Source of the DNA: Plantago major
Lineage: Eukaryota; Streptophyta; Magnoliopsida; Lamiales; Plantaginaceae
Direction: 5' to 3'
Assembly (NCBI GenBank): GCA_026545765.1
Contig: CM048841.1
Location: 94,693,352 to 94,757,351 of the forward strand
DNA length: 64,000 bases
Made by a program: the position numbers and the translations under genes. A model generated the notes under the pieces. It saw nothing but the letters and a program-made list of their open reading frames with translations, searched no databases and was not told where the DNA came from. Position 1 is the stretch's first letter. Each line of letters starts with the position of its first letter. Shown here one piece after another: positions 47,918 to 59,893 of the stretch.

Positions 47918-48848
47918 AAAATGTCCTGAATCTCTAAAGTCTGAGTAAGTGAGGTAGAAAAGAAGTAGGCCTCTGAGAACATGTTCTCAGAAAGCCAAGT
48001 TGATAAGAGGTGATGCAAAGGTTTCTGAGTAGCAACACTCAGAAAGGCAAAACATTTCTGGAACGGGTATCCAGAAAGGCAAAGGTTGGTACACACTCAA
48101 TAAGTAAATAAGACTAGAACTTACTTACTGAGAGTGGGTCAAATACATTCAAACAACTGAAGCTTATGACACTTGAGTTCAGAAAGCTATTTAGTCATAA
48201 AGAGAAAAGACACACAAAGCCCGAAAAATATAAGTTCTGACAGTCAAACATGTCCAATGTCTTGTATTTTTGCCATTTTTATGATAAACAATATAAAGAT
48301 AAGGACTTGACACTCAGAATGATAAGATCAAACGATTGAGTGGTCTTACTCTTTACTAAGTGACATAATGGATGTAACTTGTCAAAAATACATCAAGTTG
48401 GCACAATACCATTTGTTGATTGATATCATTACAAAATATTCAATATAAGCCCTTGATGAATAAACGTTTGATCTCAACGGTTGAGATTAAAACAAAGCAA
48501 GTAATGTCTGTTGAGAAATGCAGACATGGCCCACTACGCATTTAATGGAGAAAGTGTGTGATACCACGCCTATGCAGATACAGAGACACGCATTCATATT
48601 CAGTTGTATGTATGTTGTATCTATGTACATTTTGTCTGCTATATATATAGGATTTGGGCAAAAGACAAACACTTTTACTAATTTCGAAATTTCATACTTG
48701 CATCAAAACAGCAAAATCTCTCAAGATTTCTGCAAAAACCCTTCGGCAAACTCAACTTCTTGTGTTTAGTCTTCTGAAAAGATAGACTAATCCCGATTAA
48801 TCTTGCAAAATCCCTCTGAAAACACTCACTCAAGGCTCTATATAAGAG
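47918..48848 (+). other. Spacer between RNase H and envelope-like gene, element B
   Basis: About 930 nt without a supported gene; homologous to 3692-4461. A TATA-like run (TATATATATAGG) lies near 48641-48652. Could hold a leader or promoter for the envelope-like gene; inference only. Confidence 0.45.
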
Positions 48849-49100
48849 ATGGCACCCAAGAAGATGACCACCAAGAACCCTAAGGCCGCATCATCTGCTC
48901 CTGCTGAAAAGCAAGGAGGAAAGGAACTCAAGGTGTTGAATAAACGCCTTCTGGGAAAATTCACACCATCTGACTGGAACCTAAACCACAAAATGAATTG
49001 GGGAGCTTTTCTAGTGAAGAAGTATGTACCTGCAGTTTTTTCCAAACCAGATAGGAAACTGATATTGGGGAAACTGATATTGGGGATGCTAAAAAATTAA
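48849..49100 (+). pseudogene. Truncated start of envelope-like gene, element B
   Basis: The ATG at 48849 opens MAPKKMTTKNPK, and about 70 residues align with the start of the envelope-like gene in element A (shared phrases PDRKLIL and NHKM.WG). A 15-bp tandem duplication of AAACTGATATTGGGG at 49056-49070 and 49071-49085 lies just before the point where similarity ends. The frame then stops at TAA. Confidence 0.75.
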
Positions 49101-49940
49101 ATCAACTATCTTTTCCCCACCACCATCTACGGCGGGGAATCCAGATCGGAGCTCCCCGACGGCTCGGATCGGAGCTTCCGGAAAAAAAAAAAATTTGGCG
49201 AAGCGGCGGTGGCTGGTGGCGGGGATTGGGGAAGAAGATATGTATTTAATTGTTTTTATTAGGAATTAATGGAGAAATTAATAGTTTAAAAAAAAGAAAT
49301 AGCGGTTGAAGGCGTCTGAGGCGGTTGAGGCGGCTGACAGCGGTTGAGGCGACACAGAGCAATGGTTGATGGCGACACATAGCAACGGACACGTGTCAGA
49401 TGTCGACACCCTGACTGACGGCAGAAAACCTGAAGTAAGTTTCACATTCTTAAAGTAATTTGGGTACAAGGAAGAATTAACAATAATAAATATCTAACAT
49501 TAAATTCATTTTTCATTCTTAGCCAATGAGAAAGGAAAAGAAAGTAAATATAACAAGTAGTGGGATGAAGGGATCCACATGTGCCGAGATATATCCAATT
49601 TCTTTCTTCGATTGTGTTTACAAATGCTTAAAAAAAGTGCTTTTGTGATTTTGAAGTAGTAAAAGCAGTTTTTTAGTGTTTTATATTACAGAGAAGCAAC
49701 CCAATAGCTGCTTTTAACTGCTTTAAGCAAGTAGTAGCTTTTTTTTCAATTAAAAACAACTAATTAAATTAATTTTTGCAAACACTAAAACTTCTGCTTT
49801 TACAATTTTAAGCTGCTTTTTATATGATATATCAAACACTACTGACTTTTGCTTAAAATCAAATTTAATCAACTTTTAGTAGAAGTAGACAAAAAAGCAC
49901 AAGTAAGAGCATTTGCAAACACACAAGAATCTCCACCTAA
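49101..49940. other. Unassigned DNA after element B
   Basis: No gene supported. A GC-rich segment (49110-49220) with GATCGGAGCT words is followed by short tandem units of about 10-12 bp around GGCGGTTGAGGCG (49305-49350), then AT-rich DNA with runs of TGCTTTTA-type words. Confidence 0.5.
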
Positions 49941-50302
49941 GGCACCGTTTGGTAGCATGTGACTAGGAATTTTAAGTGAGTTGACCGGCCTAGTCACAGT
50001 GTTTGGTAGGAAAAAATGCTAACGGAATACAAATGGTTCGGCCCGACGAATTTCGCGGACTGTAACTCAAAATACATCTCACGCTGTATCTTGAAATACC
50101 TTGGTTAGGCGTAGTATTCCGAAATACAGCTTCCTCTGTATTTTGTAATGGTTGTTTAGAGACTAGTTTATCCTTCAAAATGCAAAGATAGTTACTAGCT
50201 TGTCCCTGTTGCTCAAATTAAGGATGTATAAATAACTTTATTTATTGGATCCCATCATTATTGATTTAGCTTTCTTTTTATCAAAGCTACCAAATAATTT
50301 AT

Positions 50303-50548
50303 GAGTAAGTCTCCTGAAAAACGGTCTCTAGATAATTTATTTAGAGACGGACCTATGCTATTAAGAAAATCATCAATGTTATTAATTAAAACTTCTATGT
50401 TATCAACATTGGTCTTTTTTCATATTACAAAAGAAATAAATTTCGTTAACAACATAGACATTTTGATTAATAACATAGATCATTTTCCTAAAAACATAGA
50501 TCGTCTCTAAACAAGTTATTTAGAGACCGTCTCTCATGAAACTTTGTG
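50303..50548. mobile_element. Mutator-like MITE with 9-bp target duplication
   Basis: Identical 9-bp repeats ATAATTTAT flank it at 50294-50302 and 50549-50557. The ends share an inverted core of about 29 bp that starts ACGGTCTCTA and closes with TTTAGAGACG. Length 246 bp. A 9-bp duplication suggests the Mutator superfamily. Confidence 0.8.
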
Positions 50549-50785
50549 ATAATTTATATATGCTAAATGCAAGGGATGTATGTGCTATTAGACCTCCTAA
50601 ATTATGGTCTAGATTAGTTTAAATTAGGTTGAAGGCTTTTTTAAATTATTGTCTAGTTTAGTCTAAATTATGGTCTATATTAGTTTAAATTGTGTGCAAG
50701 GGGGGTGCATGTGCTTTCCCTTCAGATATCATGCATTATATTATGGCCTCGAAGGATAAAGTGGTGTTCTTAGTCTTTTTAATTA

Positions 50786-51288
50786 GAGCATCCCTACCAT
50801 GATCCAAATTGTTGTTTGGTTTACAAGTTAGTTTGTAAAATTGTGAGTTATGACCACAATTCATTGGTGTCTTCTTAACCATGAACCAATTTTACATGTA
50901 TTTTGTTTTATTTTTATCCTAAATGTATCAAATTATTATTATTATTAATTACTTAACTTATTATAATTAATTTTTTTTAAATTTTAATTCACTATTTTAT
51001 AAAAAATTATAATATTAATAATAATATTAAAACATATTAATTACAATAATAAAATATATCAATTACAACATATTTATAATGAAAATATTTTAATTAACAT
51101 ATTATATTATATGTTTATATTTTTATTAATTAAAAATAAAAGTTTAATGTGGGAGTGGGTCACATGTCACACTCCCACTTATTGGATTGGTTTGTGATTT
51201 TCTTTAGTGCTATATATGAACCATTTTTGGGACCATTTTATTCGTTGTTTGCTCCCATGAACAAAAAATGGTTCATGGATCGGGCTGC
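50786..51288. mobile_element. Possible MITE with GAGCATCCC-type ends
   Basis: Left GAGCATCCCTACCATGATCC and right (reverse complement) AAGCAGCCCGATCCATGAAC are related inverted ends. The interior is very AT-rich. No target duplication resolved. Confidence 0.5.
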
Positions 51289-52167
51289 TTTTATATAGAT
51301 TCTAAATTTACAGTTTCATGAGTTCTAGATTAGTTTTAATTGATTGTTTGTTAAATTCATTGGTTTGAACTTACGGTTTTTTATAATTATTAGAACTAAA
51401 TTTTCTTTTTTTAATTTAACTCAAATTAGTGTGTTTAATTGTTGTTTGGTCCATAGTAGGATCATGTATGCATTACTTTTTAGTTGGTAAAATTCAAATG
51501 ATTGCATATTTACGTCGGACACATTTGTAATATAAATGTAAATTAAACTTTAATTAAAAAAAAAACCAATATCATTCTGCAAGTAAATTTCAAGCCATAA
51601 TTCAACATCAACAAAATCAATTCATCATAAAAAAAAAATTCAATCTGTTTTCTCCAATTAAATTCCAAACTCTAATCCAATCCGAATAACATTAATTTAT
51701 CGTAAAATAAAACAACGATAGCTAATTCTTCTTCTTTATCCTTTCAAATTAAATTAAAACAGATTAGTTCGCACTAATCTAAACCCTAATTTAACTTATT
51801 TTGCAATACATTCAAAATTTTGTCCTAATCTACCTTGTAATTTCTTTTCTTTTTTCGACATTATAAATAATTTTAAGATTACCCATGCAAATCCACCTTC
51901 AGGCATTTATACCAAACACCAGAAAATAATTAATGGGGTTTTTAGTGGTATTTTGGTCATTAACCACATAAATACATATGTAAACACACTTTTAATCTCA
52001 ACCAAACACTTGAAAGTGTTCCGGAATACATGTTAAAACACATCTCTTATTTCCTACCAAACACTGTAAAATTCGATTAAACCCATCCAAATACACATCA
52101 AAATACACATGAAAACACACCGGGCTATACATATGTAAAACTCACAAATCTCCTACCAAACGGTACC

Positions 52168-53759
52168 TTAGATTTCACCTAATAGCAGCCGCTTCACTTC
52201 TTTCTCTTGCTCGCTTTCTCTCTACATCCCTCACTTCTCCCTTCTACAAATAAAATTGAACCTCGTTCTTTTCATTTTTTCATAGGATTAGGAGCTTTTG
52301 TCCAGGATGCTTCTAATATGCGAATTATTTGTTAAATCTGGAGACTCTCATTTTCAAAAGAGATAAGAAGAAAACAAGGACAAGAAGATGGAGATGCACA
52401 CAGGTCGACTCATTGATTTAGAGAAATAGAATTTTTTTTAATATTATCTGGAGATGTACATTACAGGTTCGTGTTTTCTCTCACTTAAACCCTAACTTCT
52501 GTCTCTAATCATCGATATAGATTTTTTTCAGCTCCATTTTCTAGTAAATTTGGCTCCAGAGATATGTCTGTATGAGTCTTTCATTTCGATTTTTCGTTTC
52601 TTTTTTTTTTCCATGGAAATTATTGCCAGAGTTGTAAAGAAACTTGAATTCAGAAATTAGAGTTGATAATTGGGCGAAAACAAAAGCAGGAGAAATACAT
52701 TGAAGATTTTGATAAACGTACTATCCTTCTGAACAATTGGATTGAGTGAGTAGAACAATAGCTAATCAATTGCGTTCATATCGAGCTAATCTGCTGTAGT
52801 TTGTACTCAAATTGAAGCAAAATAATACTATTATTCACAGTTATTAACTGGGACCCAGGTATCTAACAAGTTCTTAACCGGAACATGGACAGTTTGATGT
52901 TGAGATAGGCGGGTTTATTGTTGTTACCTTTCTTTGATTAAACTATAAGAGCCACTGCATTACTAGATAATGGAGACGTCGTAGTAACACTAGGTTGTTG
53001 TTCGCTGTTTCTTCCTCGTCAAAGAAGTAGATAGATGCGGGTGGGTTTCTTGTTTGTCAAAGAAGAAGAGTTGTATACGTCTTAGAGAGTAGAGACTTTG
53101 ATGTTCGAATTTCCAAGTCACCGGTGTGTGGTTTGTATGTCTAAGGCTTTTTTATCACATAGTTATAGGTTTTATTAGTATAATTTCCTTTAGAAAAACA
53201 GGGAAGTGCTAGGGCTGGCTGGTATAAGATACTGATGATATTCATCTCTATCTACATGTGGAGACGATGAGGTGTAGTACCTGCTACGAGAGCAGACTTT
53301 GCTTAGGGAGCAAGCGTGACTATGCAATGCTATTCGCGATAGTGGGTGCTAAATTTGATATTGAGAACTATGGATCTATTAGATATTGTTCATGCCTCGT
53401 CCAGCTCACATAGTTATTGCCTACATGATAAGCGCAAAGTATGATAAGTGAAGAGGATGTATAAACAACCTGCTCTAGGATTTAGACTGAGAAAGAAGCC
53501 ATAAGCTTATAAAAGAAGAATGAGTTGGCCAAACCGTTATCTACTCTAAATCTCCAATAGCTTGAGTCACATAATGCACCTAAATAAGGTGGTCTCAATC
53601 TAGGTTGAATCACACTGATCATTGTGTTTCTTCCCTTCTCAGGCATACCAAAATGCTAGCACCCGTTGCTACTTGATATCCAATTTCACAGTCAAACAGA
53701 ACCCGAAGTCCTAGAATCAGTGTCTCTCAATCTCTATCCTTCACCAAATTATTTATTCG
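52168..53759 (+). promoter_or_regulatory. Upstream region of the PIG-F gene
   Basis: No gene supported. Pyrimidine-rich DNA at 52195-52250 (CTTTCTCTCTACATCCCTC) could be the transcribed leader, with a leader intron up to about 53640-53750, but neither border is certain. The rest shows nothing distinctive. Confidence 0.3.
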
Positions 53760-56700
53760 ATGACGACAATGCCTCAGCATCACAAAAATCCTTTAGGGGC
53801 TAAATCTGATGCCGCTCCCTTGATATCACCTTCAAAAACACTGTTATTGCACCTTGCTTGTGGGCTGGGCTTAGCATCTGCTTTCTGGGCGGCTGACAAT
53901 TTCTTCTCTCTTACTTTCATACAAAGTCCAGCCCAAACCCTCCATATAATCTGGGTAAGTTTTTCATTTTTCACATTTTTTTATTCAAATGATGTGATTA
54001 ATAATACTTCTTCTGGGTGGGGCTTCTCAGGCTGTTGAGGCTCCAGTCGTGATTTTGCTCTACAGCTTCTTCCGGTGCCATCCTGACCAATGCTCTGTAA
54101 TTTCTGCACTTTTTTCTTTTTAATTATTAATCTAAATTTGCTTGTCAATCCTATCCTGTGTATTTATGTAGAATTACATTCTGTTGGTTATGTACAGTAC
54201 ATGAAAGCTCTGCTGAGAGGACTGCTGGGACTCCCTGTTGGTAAGCACTAAATATGTGCTCTCAAGTTTCAGTTATGTACGTGTGATGAATAGTTTGTGC
54301 CAATTTTGTGACTTGAATGAGTTTTATTTATAGCCACGAGTGTTATGAAGTTCTTCATCAATAATGATGAAAGTTTAAGTTTTATTAGATGACTGAACTC
54401 TGTGATATGATGCAAAGTAGAAGCACAGTAACTTGGGTTAAGCATTGAGAATTGGTTCTGAGTGGATTTTTCTGATATGGTTAGCTGCCAAAAACTCTAC
54501 TTGGACAATTCAAAGTCAACGAATGGCACTCCTTTTATCCTGATATACTTTCTGTGCATAATTTTATTTTCTGTTGGAATCAACAATGCTCTTTCCAATT
54601 TTCGGGGCTTCATCAAATAAATTTGTGCTTCCTGAATTAGCAGTGTTTCTCAATGGACCAGTGCAAATATGAGAAGTATTTACAATTTATCTAAACTTGT
54701 TAGTGTAATCCTTGTGGACATTTACCATAAATCTTATATTGAATCTGGTTACTGTCACGATTACAATTGAACACGATGGTGTGTTTAAAAACCACATGTC
54801 TAATATCCTTATCTTTAGGTTATTATTATAATGATACAATATAAGATTCTTGACTGGAAATGCTCATGTGTATCTGGCTTTACTGCCGGAGAGAAGCTTA
54901 TAAAATGCTTAAAATCATGGAATAATTCACTTGTCTTTTGACTCTTGGGTTGCTGTATGTCATTTTTCTTAAGCAGTAGTTGTTGTTCATCATGCCCAAT
55001 GCCAGTAGCTGAAGGAAAGTTTATTCCTTAGACGGTCTTAGCTGTAGATCTTATCCATCTCCCAAAGGATTCTGTGAAGTCCTTGGTAAAGGGTTTTTTG
55101 TTTAATCCTGTGAGGATTCATAGAATTTATAAATGTCTGAATGAGTCTGGAGCAACAAAACATCTTCTAGCTTTATATGTAAATTTCCATGGTTAAATGT
55201 GTTCAAGAAAACATGAGACTAATCGTAAAATGTATACATCCTGCATGAATTTATTGTATCCAAATTATTCAAAGCAAGTGGTGTACTTTTCCATTTCTTA
55301 CACTACATAAAATCAATTTCATGTTTGTATCTGTAGGTGCTGTAGTGAATGCTCTTGGAGCAATTGTATTGGGAGCGCCCGTTGGATTTCAGTATGTGAT
55401 ATTTGTGAACTGGATTTTTGTACCTTCTGCAATCACATTTACAAGTTAAAAATGCATGGTTGGCTTAGACCTGTGACATTAGTTGTGTCTACTTTTAGAT
55501 GCAAAGGTGCAATGTGCAATACAGTTTGTTGTTTGCGAGGTTGGAACTGAGTTCCTGATAGCGCATTTTACTTTGCTTGTCGCTTTGATAATGAGGAAAG
55601 AGTCCAAATTCTAAACACTAAGGGTGATCATATCAGTAAATCGTGGCCAATTATGTGGTTGCATTTGGTATAAGAGCAACCCATGATTGACTTGGAAGTG
55701 TTTCGGTGGTGATGTATTGAGTTATGATTTGGGCTGAGACTGGTAATCCCGTAGTTGTGTGGGAGAAGACATGCGGTAGGTGTAGCTGTAGGACTGTAGA
55801 TGTCAGACTGTCACACCCACACCCCTCTCGCCTTTGGTACGAGGCAAAGAATGTGGTAGGTGTATGTGTAAGAGAGGTGTGCCAGTGTTGTTATTTTCTT
55901 GTTAGGGCTCGTAGGGTAATGAATAGGTGTGTCATTTGGAAGACAATTTGTGCCTCCATTTTAGATAATGCAAATTGAGTTGGTTAACTTGAGTTACATG
56001 ATTGACTGGATAGATTTGCAGACAACTTTGGCCTTTTTATTGACTGTGTTGTCTTTTATTGAACTACAGGCACCTTGGAAAAACAGTTCCTTGGTCTCTG
56101 CTAATGTCAGCTTTCACGGTATGTTCATGTTATAAGATTGCATGTTCATGTTATACTTTGGCCTTGGTCTCTGTTTCTCAATGTCATACTTTGTAGGAAT
56201 CATGCTCTATTTTCTTTCCCCAATTTAAGAGTAGGAAATTTATAGCAGGTCTTTTTTACATTAGTTGATTGAGTTAATTGGTCTTCTGCTAGTAAGTGCT
56301 ATTTTCATGAAAGAATTGTAAGAATAAATGTTTCCAAATTCTTGTGTACTTGTCTTGTGCATCACCATGTTTCTCCTCTGGCAGTTCGTCCCTGCAGCTT
56401 CTGTATTTGGGTCGTCTTGGAGTGACTGGCATCGAGTGTTTGCACATACAATGTAAGTGCTATGGCATTTTCCCTTCTCAGTTGCAATCATTATACTTGA
56501 TGCTCATCATCAGTTGATTTTATTTAGCCTTTGGTAAACTCGTCTTGCAGGCCAGTCACACCTATAGATTTTATGATCTTTTGCAATCATTATACTTAAG
56601 GGTAAATTACTTATAGAAGCCACATATGAACAACTATGACATATAAAGATATCTCAAAATAACTATTACAAAAAAGGCTAATCTAATTAATTGTGACTTC

Positions 56701-59700
56701 AAAACTCTCGCTCAATCAAATTTAATAAACATTTGAAATCCACCTTTCACCTTCTCTGCCCCTTACCAATCATCCTCATCATGATTAGCTTCTTCCGCCA
56801 CCACCAGATCAATTGCTGCTTCTTCTTCTTCGACATGGGCGTAGAAATTAGCAGCGTTAGAATTAGTTGTGCGCTTGGTGGCTTGGTAGAGAGACATGAT
56901 TAGCTTCGTCTTGGTGGCACGACCCCCTTCTTCTTCGACATGGGAGTCTTTTCTTGCAAACTTTGTTGGGATCTAGACTGAAGACTTCATTACTAGTAGG
57001 TTCGGTGCTGGCAAAGGCAAATTGCATAACTCAATTTCCTAATTTTGTTGTGAAACAAATTACATACAAAAGAATTTTAGCCCCTGCGCTTGCTGCTTCT
57101 ACTAGTGTCAGATCTGATTTCTCATACCCTATCTAATAATTGGACTCCATTAATGTAATTAGCAAGCTAGCAGAGGAGTATATTATACTTAATTTTGTTT
57201 TTCCTATGTTTTGGTATGTATCTTATTATTGGTTTTGCTAATTGATCTGGGTTCTAAATTTCTTTTACCATTAGTTTCAACATAAAAATAACATATCGTT
57301 AGTTTCAACATCATTTATATTAGTTTCAGCATCATTTGTATTAGTTTCAAGAACTCAGAAAGTTAGTTTTAGATTCATTAAAGTTAGTTTTAGGAACTCA
57401 GAATGTTAGTTTTAGGTTCATTAAAGTTAGTTTCAGAAACTCATAATGTTAGTTTTAGGTTCATTAAAGTTAGTTTCAGGCCAACAATGTTAGTTTCAAA
57501 ACAAAATAGTATTAGTTTCAGCATAATTAGTATTAGTTTCAGGAACTTAGAAAGTTAGTTTCAGGTTCATTAGTATTAGTTTCAGGTTCATTAAAGTTAG
57601 TTTCAGGTTCATTAAAGTTAGTTTCAGGTTTATTAAAGTTAGTTTCAGGAACTCAGAATGTTAGTTTCAGTGCCAACAATATTAGTTTCAGAACAAAATA
57701 GTATTAGTTTCAGCATCATTAGTATTAGTTTCAGGAACTCAGAAAGTTAGTTTCAGATTCATTAAAGTTAGTTTCGAAAACTCAGAATGTTAGTTTCAGG
57801 TTCATTAAAGTTAGTTTCAGAAACTCAGAATGTTAGTTCAGGTTCATTAAAGTTAGTTTCAGTGACAACAATATTAGTTTCAGAACAAAATAGTATTAGT
57901 TTCAGCATCATTAGTATTAGTTTCAGGAACTCAGAAAGTTAGTTTCAGGTTCATTAAAGTTAGTTTCAGGAACACAGAATGTTAGTTTCAGATTCATTAA
58001 AGTATTCAGAAACTCAGAATGTTAGTTTAAGGTTCACTAAAGTTAGTTTTAAGGCCAACAATGTTAGTTTCAGAGCAAAATAGTATTAGTTTCAGCATCA
58101 TTAGTATTAGTCCAGGAACTCAGAAAGTTAGTTTCAGGTTCATTAAAGTTAGTTTCAGGAGCTCAGAATGTTAGTTTCAGGGCCAACAATGTTAGTTTCA
58201 GAACAAAATAGTTTATTTTCAAGAACTCATAATTCTAAAGCCCTACGGGAAATGGTGAACCCAATCAATTAAATTTGAATAAACCCTCTGGGAGCTACAG
58301 TCTTAATTAGGGTTTAGGGTTTAGGCCGGGTCTAGGACCTGTCCTAAACCCTAAACCCTAATTAAGCGGTTGTCGGGGCAATGAAGCACTAGTTTCACCG
58401 CCAACAATATTAGTTTCTACATCATTAATATTAGTTTTAAAGTTAGTTTCAATGTTAGTTTAATTGGTTTCAGTTAGTTTCACCAACACCATTAGTTTCA
58501 GCATGAACAATGTTGGTTTCATTAGTTTCAGTTGAAAACGTCATAATCGACATGAGTGTTAGTTTCAACGGTAAATATTAGATTCAATGTTAGTTTTATT
58601 GGTTTTAGGTGATCAGTTAGTTTCATTAGTCGTCACATATTATTCAAATATAATTAGTTAGTAATTAATTAACATTTTAATTAGATGAGTATATGTAAAA
58701 ATAGTTAAATATAAGTAGTTAGTAATTAATTAACACTAATAGATGTCAAATATGTTATCAAACCCAATATAGCGAGAATTTGAAGTCCACTTGATTAGAA
58801 TTAGGGCACAAAAAAATTGTTTATTAGAATTTAGGGCAGCAAAAAATAGAATGGAATTTTTTGTAAGAGTTTTTTTAAGCTAGCCTTATATGTTATTGCA
58901 TCACCTAAAGTGACATGTTTATGTAATTTCCACTATACTTGATGCTATGGCATTTTCCCTTCTCAGTTGCAATCATTATACTTGATGCTCATCATCAGTT
59001 GATTTTATTTAGCCTTTGGTAAACTCGGCTTGCAGACCAGTCACACCTATAGATTTTATGATTTGCCTACCTGCCCATGGAGCTGTCATTGGCGCTTGGT
59101 TTGGTGCATGGCCTATGCCTCTTGACTGGGAAAGGCCTTGGCAGGTATGGATACCACCCATGCACGTTCCCTAAGATCCATTTGTTTTATAGCCTTTGCA
59201 AATGCTGTAAGAAGCTATTTGTTGATAAAGATACACTGGTGTATGCTATTTAAACCCTTGCGATTAACATCACTATGTTTTAAATCAGGCTGGACAAGAT
59301 TCCCTGCTTCCTCGTCTAGTATATGTAGTTTCTGAAATGGCCAAGTTTCTAAACCAATTAGAACAGGAACTTGGAAGTATTACTAATCGACTAGTCGGAG
59401 GAAACCCTCTGTATTTTCTGTTTAAGCCCTCTGTTGAATGTGGTCACATTTGCTATTTGGTAAAAATTGGAAAAACTAATAAGAACACTGAGACTGCATC
59501 ATTACATTCTTGACAATGAGCCTTCATTTATACCCATGGTTTGTGAGATTCCTATGTTCTGCTATACATGACCTTTCCCCAACTTGGTAATTGAAACATC
59601 GTCCTAAATTTGGTGTGTTTCGAGGATCCACTCAGTAAACTTGCTTAAATAAGATTTTTGGCTAAAATTCTTAAGATGAAACTGCTAATATTCAATCTGG

Positions 59701-59893
59701 CAAACTGCTTATCTAATTGGATCAAAATATTTCCTGTGCTAGTAGCCTTGGTCTAATTGGATCAAAACTTCTACTAATGCAGGAATGGCCAATTTGTGTG
59801 ACTTACGGAGCTATTCTAGGTTACTTGGCTGGAATGCTTATGTCCTTCGGATTCGTTGTCTTCCATAACCAACATCGTGTCAAGATAGATTAA
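53760..59893 (+). CDS. PIGF: GPI biosynthesis factor PIG-F
   Basis: Predicted exons: 53760-53954, 54031-54096, 54198-54240, 55337-55391, 56070-56118, 56385-56452, 59036-59144, 59783-59893. Total 696 nt, 231 residues, all phases matching and all introns GT-AG. PIG-F is a small multi-pass ER membrane protein that stabilises the ethanolamine-phosphate transferases PIG-O and GPI7/PIG-G in GPI-anchor assembly (family knowledge). Seen here: a hydrophobic stretch near residues 28-45, LGAIVLGAPVGF, SSWSDWHRVFAHT, and the conserved end PAHGAVIGAWFGAWPMPLDWERPWQ (its first 20 residues are the clearest match), then a last membrane helix and the tail HNQHRVKID. Length is close to other PIG-F proteins. 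Intron 6 is enlarged by a duplication and a MULE-like insertion, and its original acceptor survives as a decoy. Confidence 0.88.
54241..55336 (+). other. PIG-F intron 3
   Basis: A 1.1-kb intron; no embedded gene or clear transposon end was seen. It begins GTAAGC and ends TCTGTAG. Confidence 0.6.
55392..56069 (+). other. PIG-F intron 4, with possible retroelement trace
   Basis: A 678-bp intron. The phrase TGGTATAAGAGCAACCC at about 55666 resembles a degenerate Met-tRNA primer-binding site, and the following 300 bp look unlike the rest of the intron. No paired ends were found. Confidence 0.4.
56458..56577 (+). repeat. Upstream copy of duplicated intron 6/exon 7 border (decoy)
   Basis: 120 bp recur at 58943-59062 with two differences by eye. 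The block contains the end of intron 6, its acceptor (CGTCTTGCAG at 56541-56550) and the first 27 bases of exon 7. Splicing into this copy would leave a 98-bp intron, add 16 codons and stop at TAA 56597-56599. Confidence 0.88.
57286..58245 (+). repeat. TTAGTTTCAG minisatellite
   Basis: About 45 units of 20-22 bp, each starting (G/A)TTAGTTTCAG. The second halves alternate between GTTCATTAAA, GAACTCAGAAT, CATCATTAGT, AACAAAATAGT and GCCAACAAT. They are arranged in higher-order blocks of roughly 190-230 bp repeated four times. A few more units follow at 58387-58625. It lies in the PIG-F intron inside the MULE-like element. Confidence 0.9.
58302..58366. repeat. Telomere-word palindrome
   Basis: Two perfect 24-bp inverted arms (58302-58325 and 58343-58366) are made of TTAGGGTTTAGGGTTTAGG and its complement, around a 17-bp loop. 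These are plant telomere-type repeats in head-to-head orientation. Confidence 0.9.

Larger units (their letters stand above)
40510..49090 (+). mobile_element. Sirevirus-like Ty1/copia retrotransposon B (3' truncated)
   Basis: The layout is LTR, primer-binding site, gag, protease, integrase, RT, RNase H, spacer and the start of an envelope-like gene, all on the plus strand. It corresponds part by part to element A. Similarity ends near 49090 inside the envelope-like gene; most of that gene and the 3' LTR are absent. Many stops and frameshifts are visible. Confidence 0.92.
49941..52167. mobile_element. TIR transposon of ~2.2 kb with nested MITEs
   Basis: Left end GGCACCGTTTGGTAG and right end (reverse complement) GGTACCGTTTGGTAGG form terminal inverted repeats. 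The bases outside are TAA and TTA, so a clean duplication is not shown. The GGCACCGTTTGGTA terminus recalls PIF/Harbinger or hAT elements. No transposase frame is present. At least two smaller elements lie inside. Confidence 0.65.
56598..58931. mobile_element. Mutator-like non-autonomous element in PIG-F intron 6
   Basis: Near-identical 9-bp flanks: ATTATACTT (56589-56597) and ACTATACTT (58932-58940). Imperfect inverted ends of about 80 bp start GGTAAATTAC and (reverse complement) GGAAATTACATAAACATG, and both contain AACATATAAGG-type words. Length 2334 bp. No transposase; most of the interior is a minisatellite. Confidence 0.7.

Noticed and set aside
49101..49260. GC-rich stretch as a gene leader or CpG-rich promoter
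   Set aside because: No downstream coding frame or splice structure supports a gene here.
55724..55978. 84-codon plus-strand frame in PIG-F intron 4
   Set aside because: Lies wholly in an intron with valid splice borders on both sides; composition is not protein-like.
57286..58245. CRISPR-like regular repeats
   Set aside because: Units are contiguous, variable and lack spacers; the organism is a plant. It is a minisatellite.
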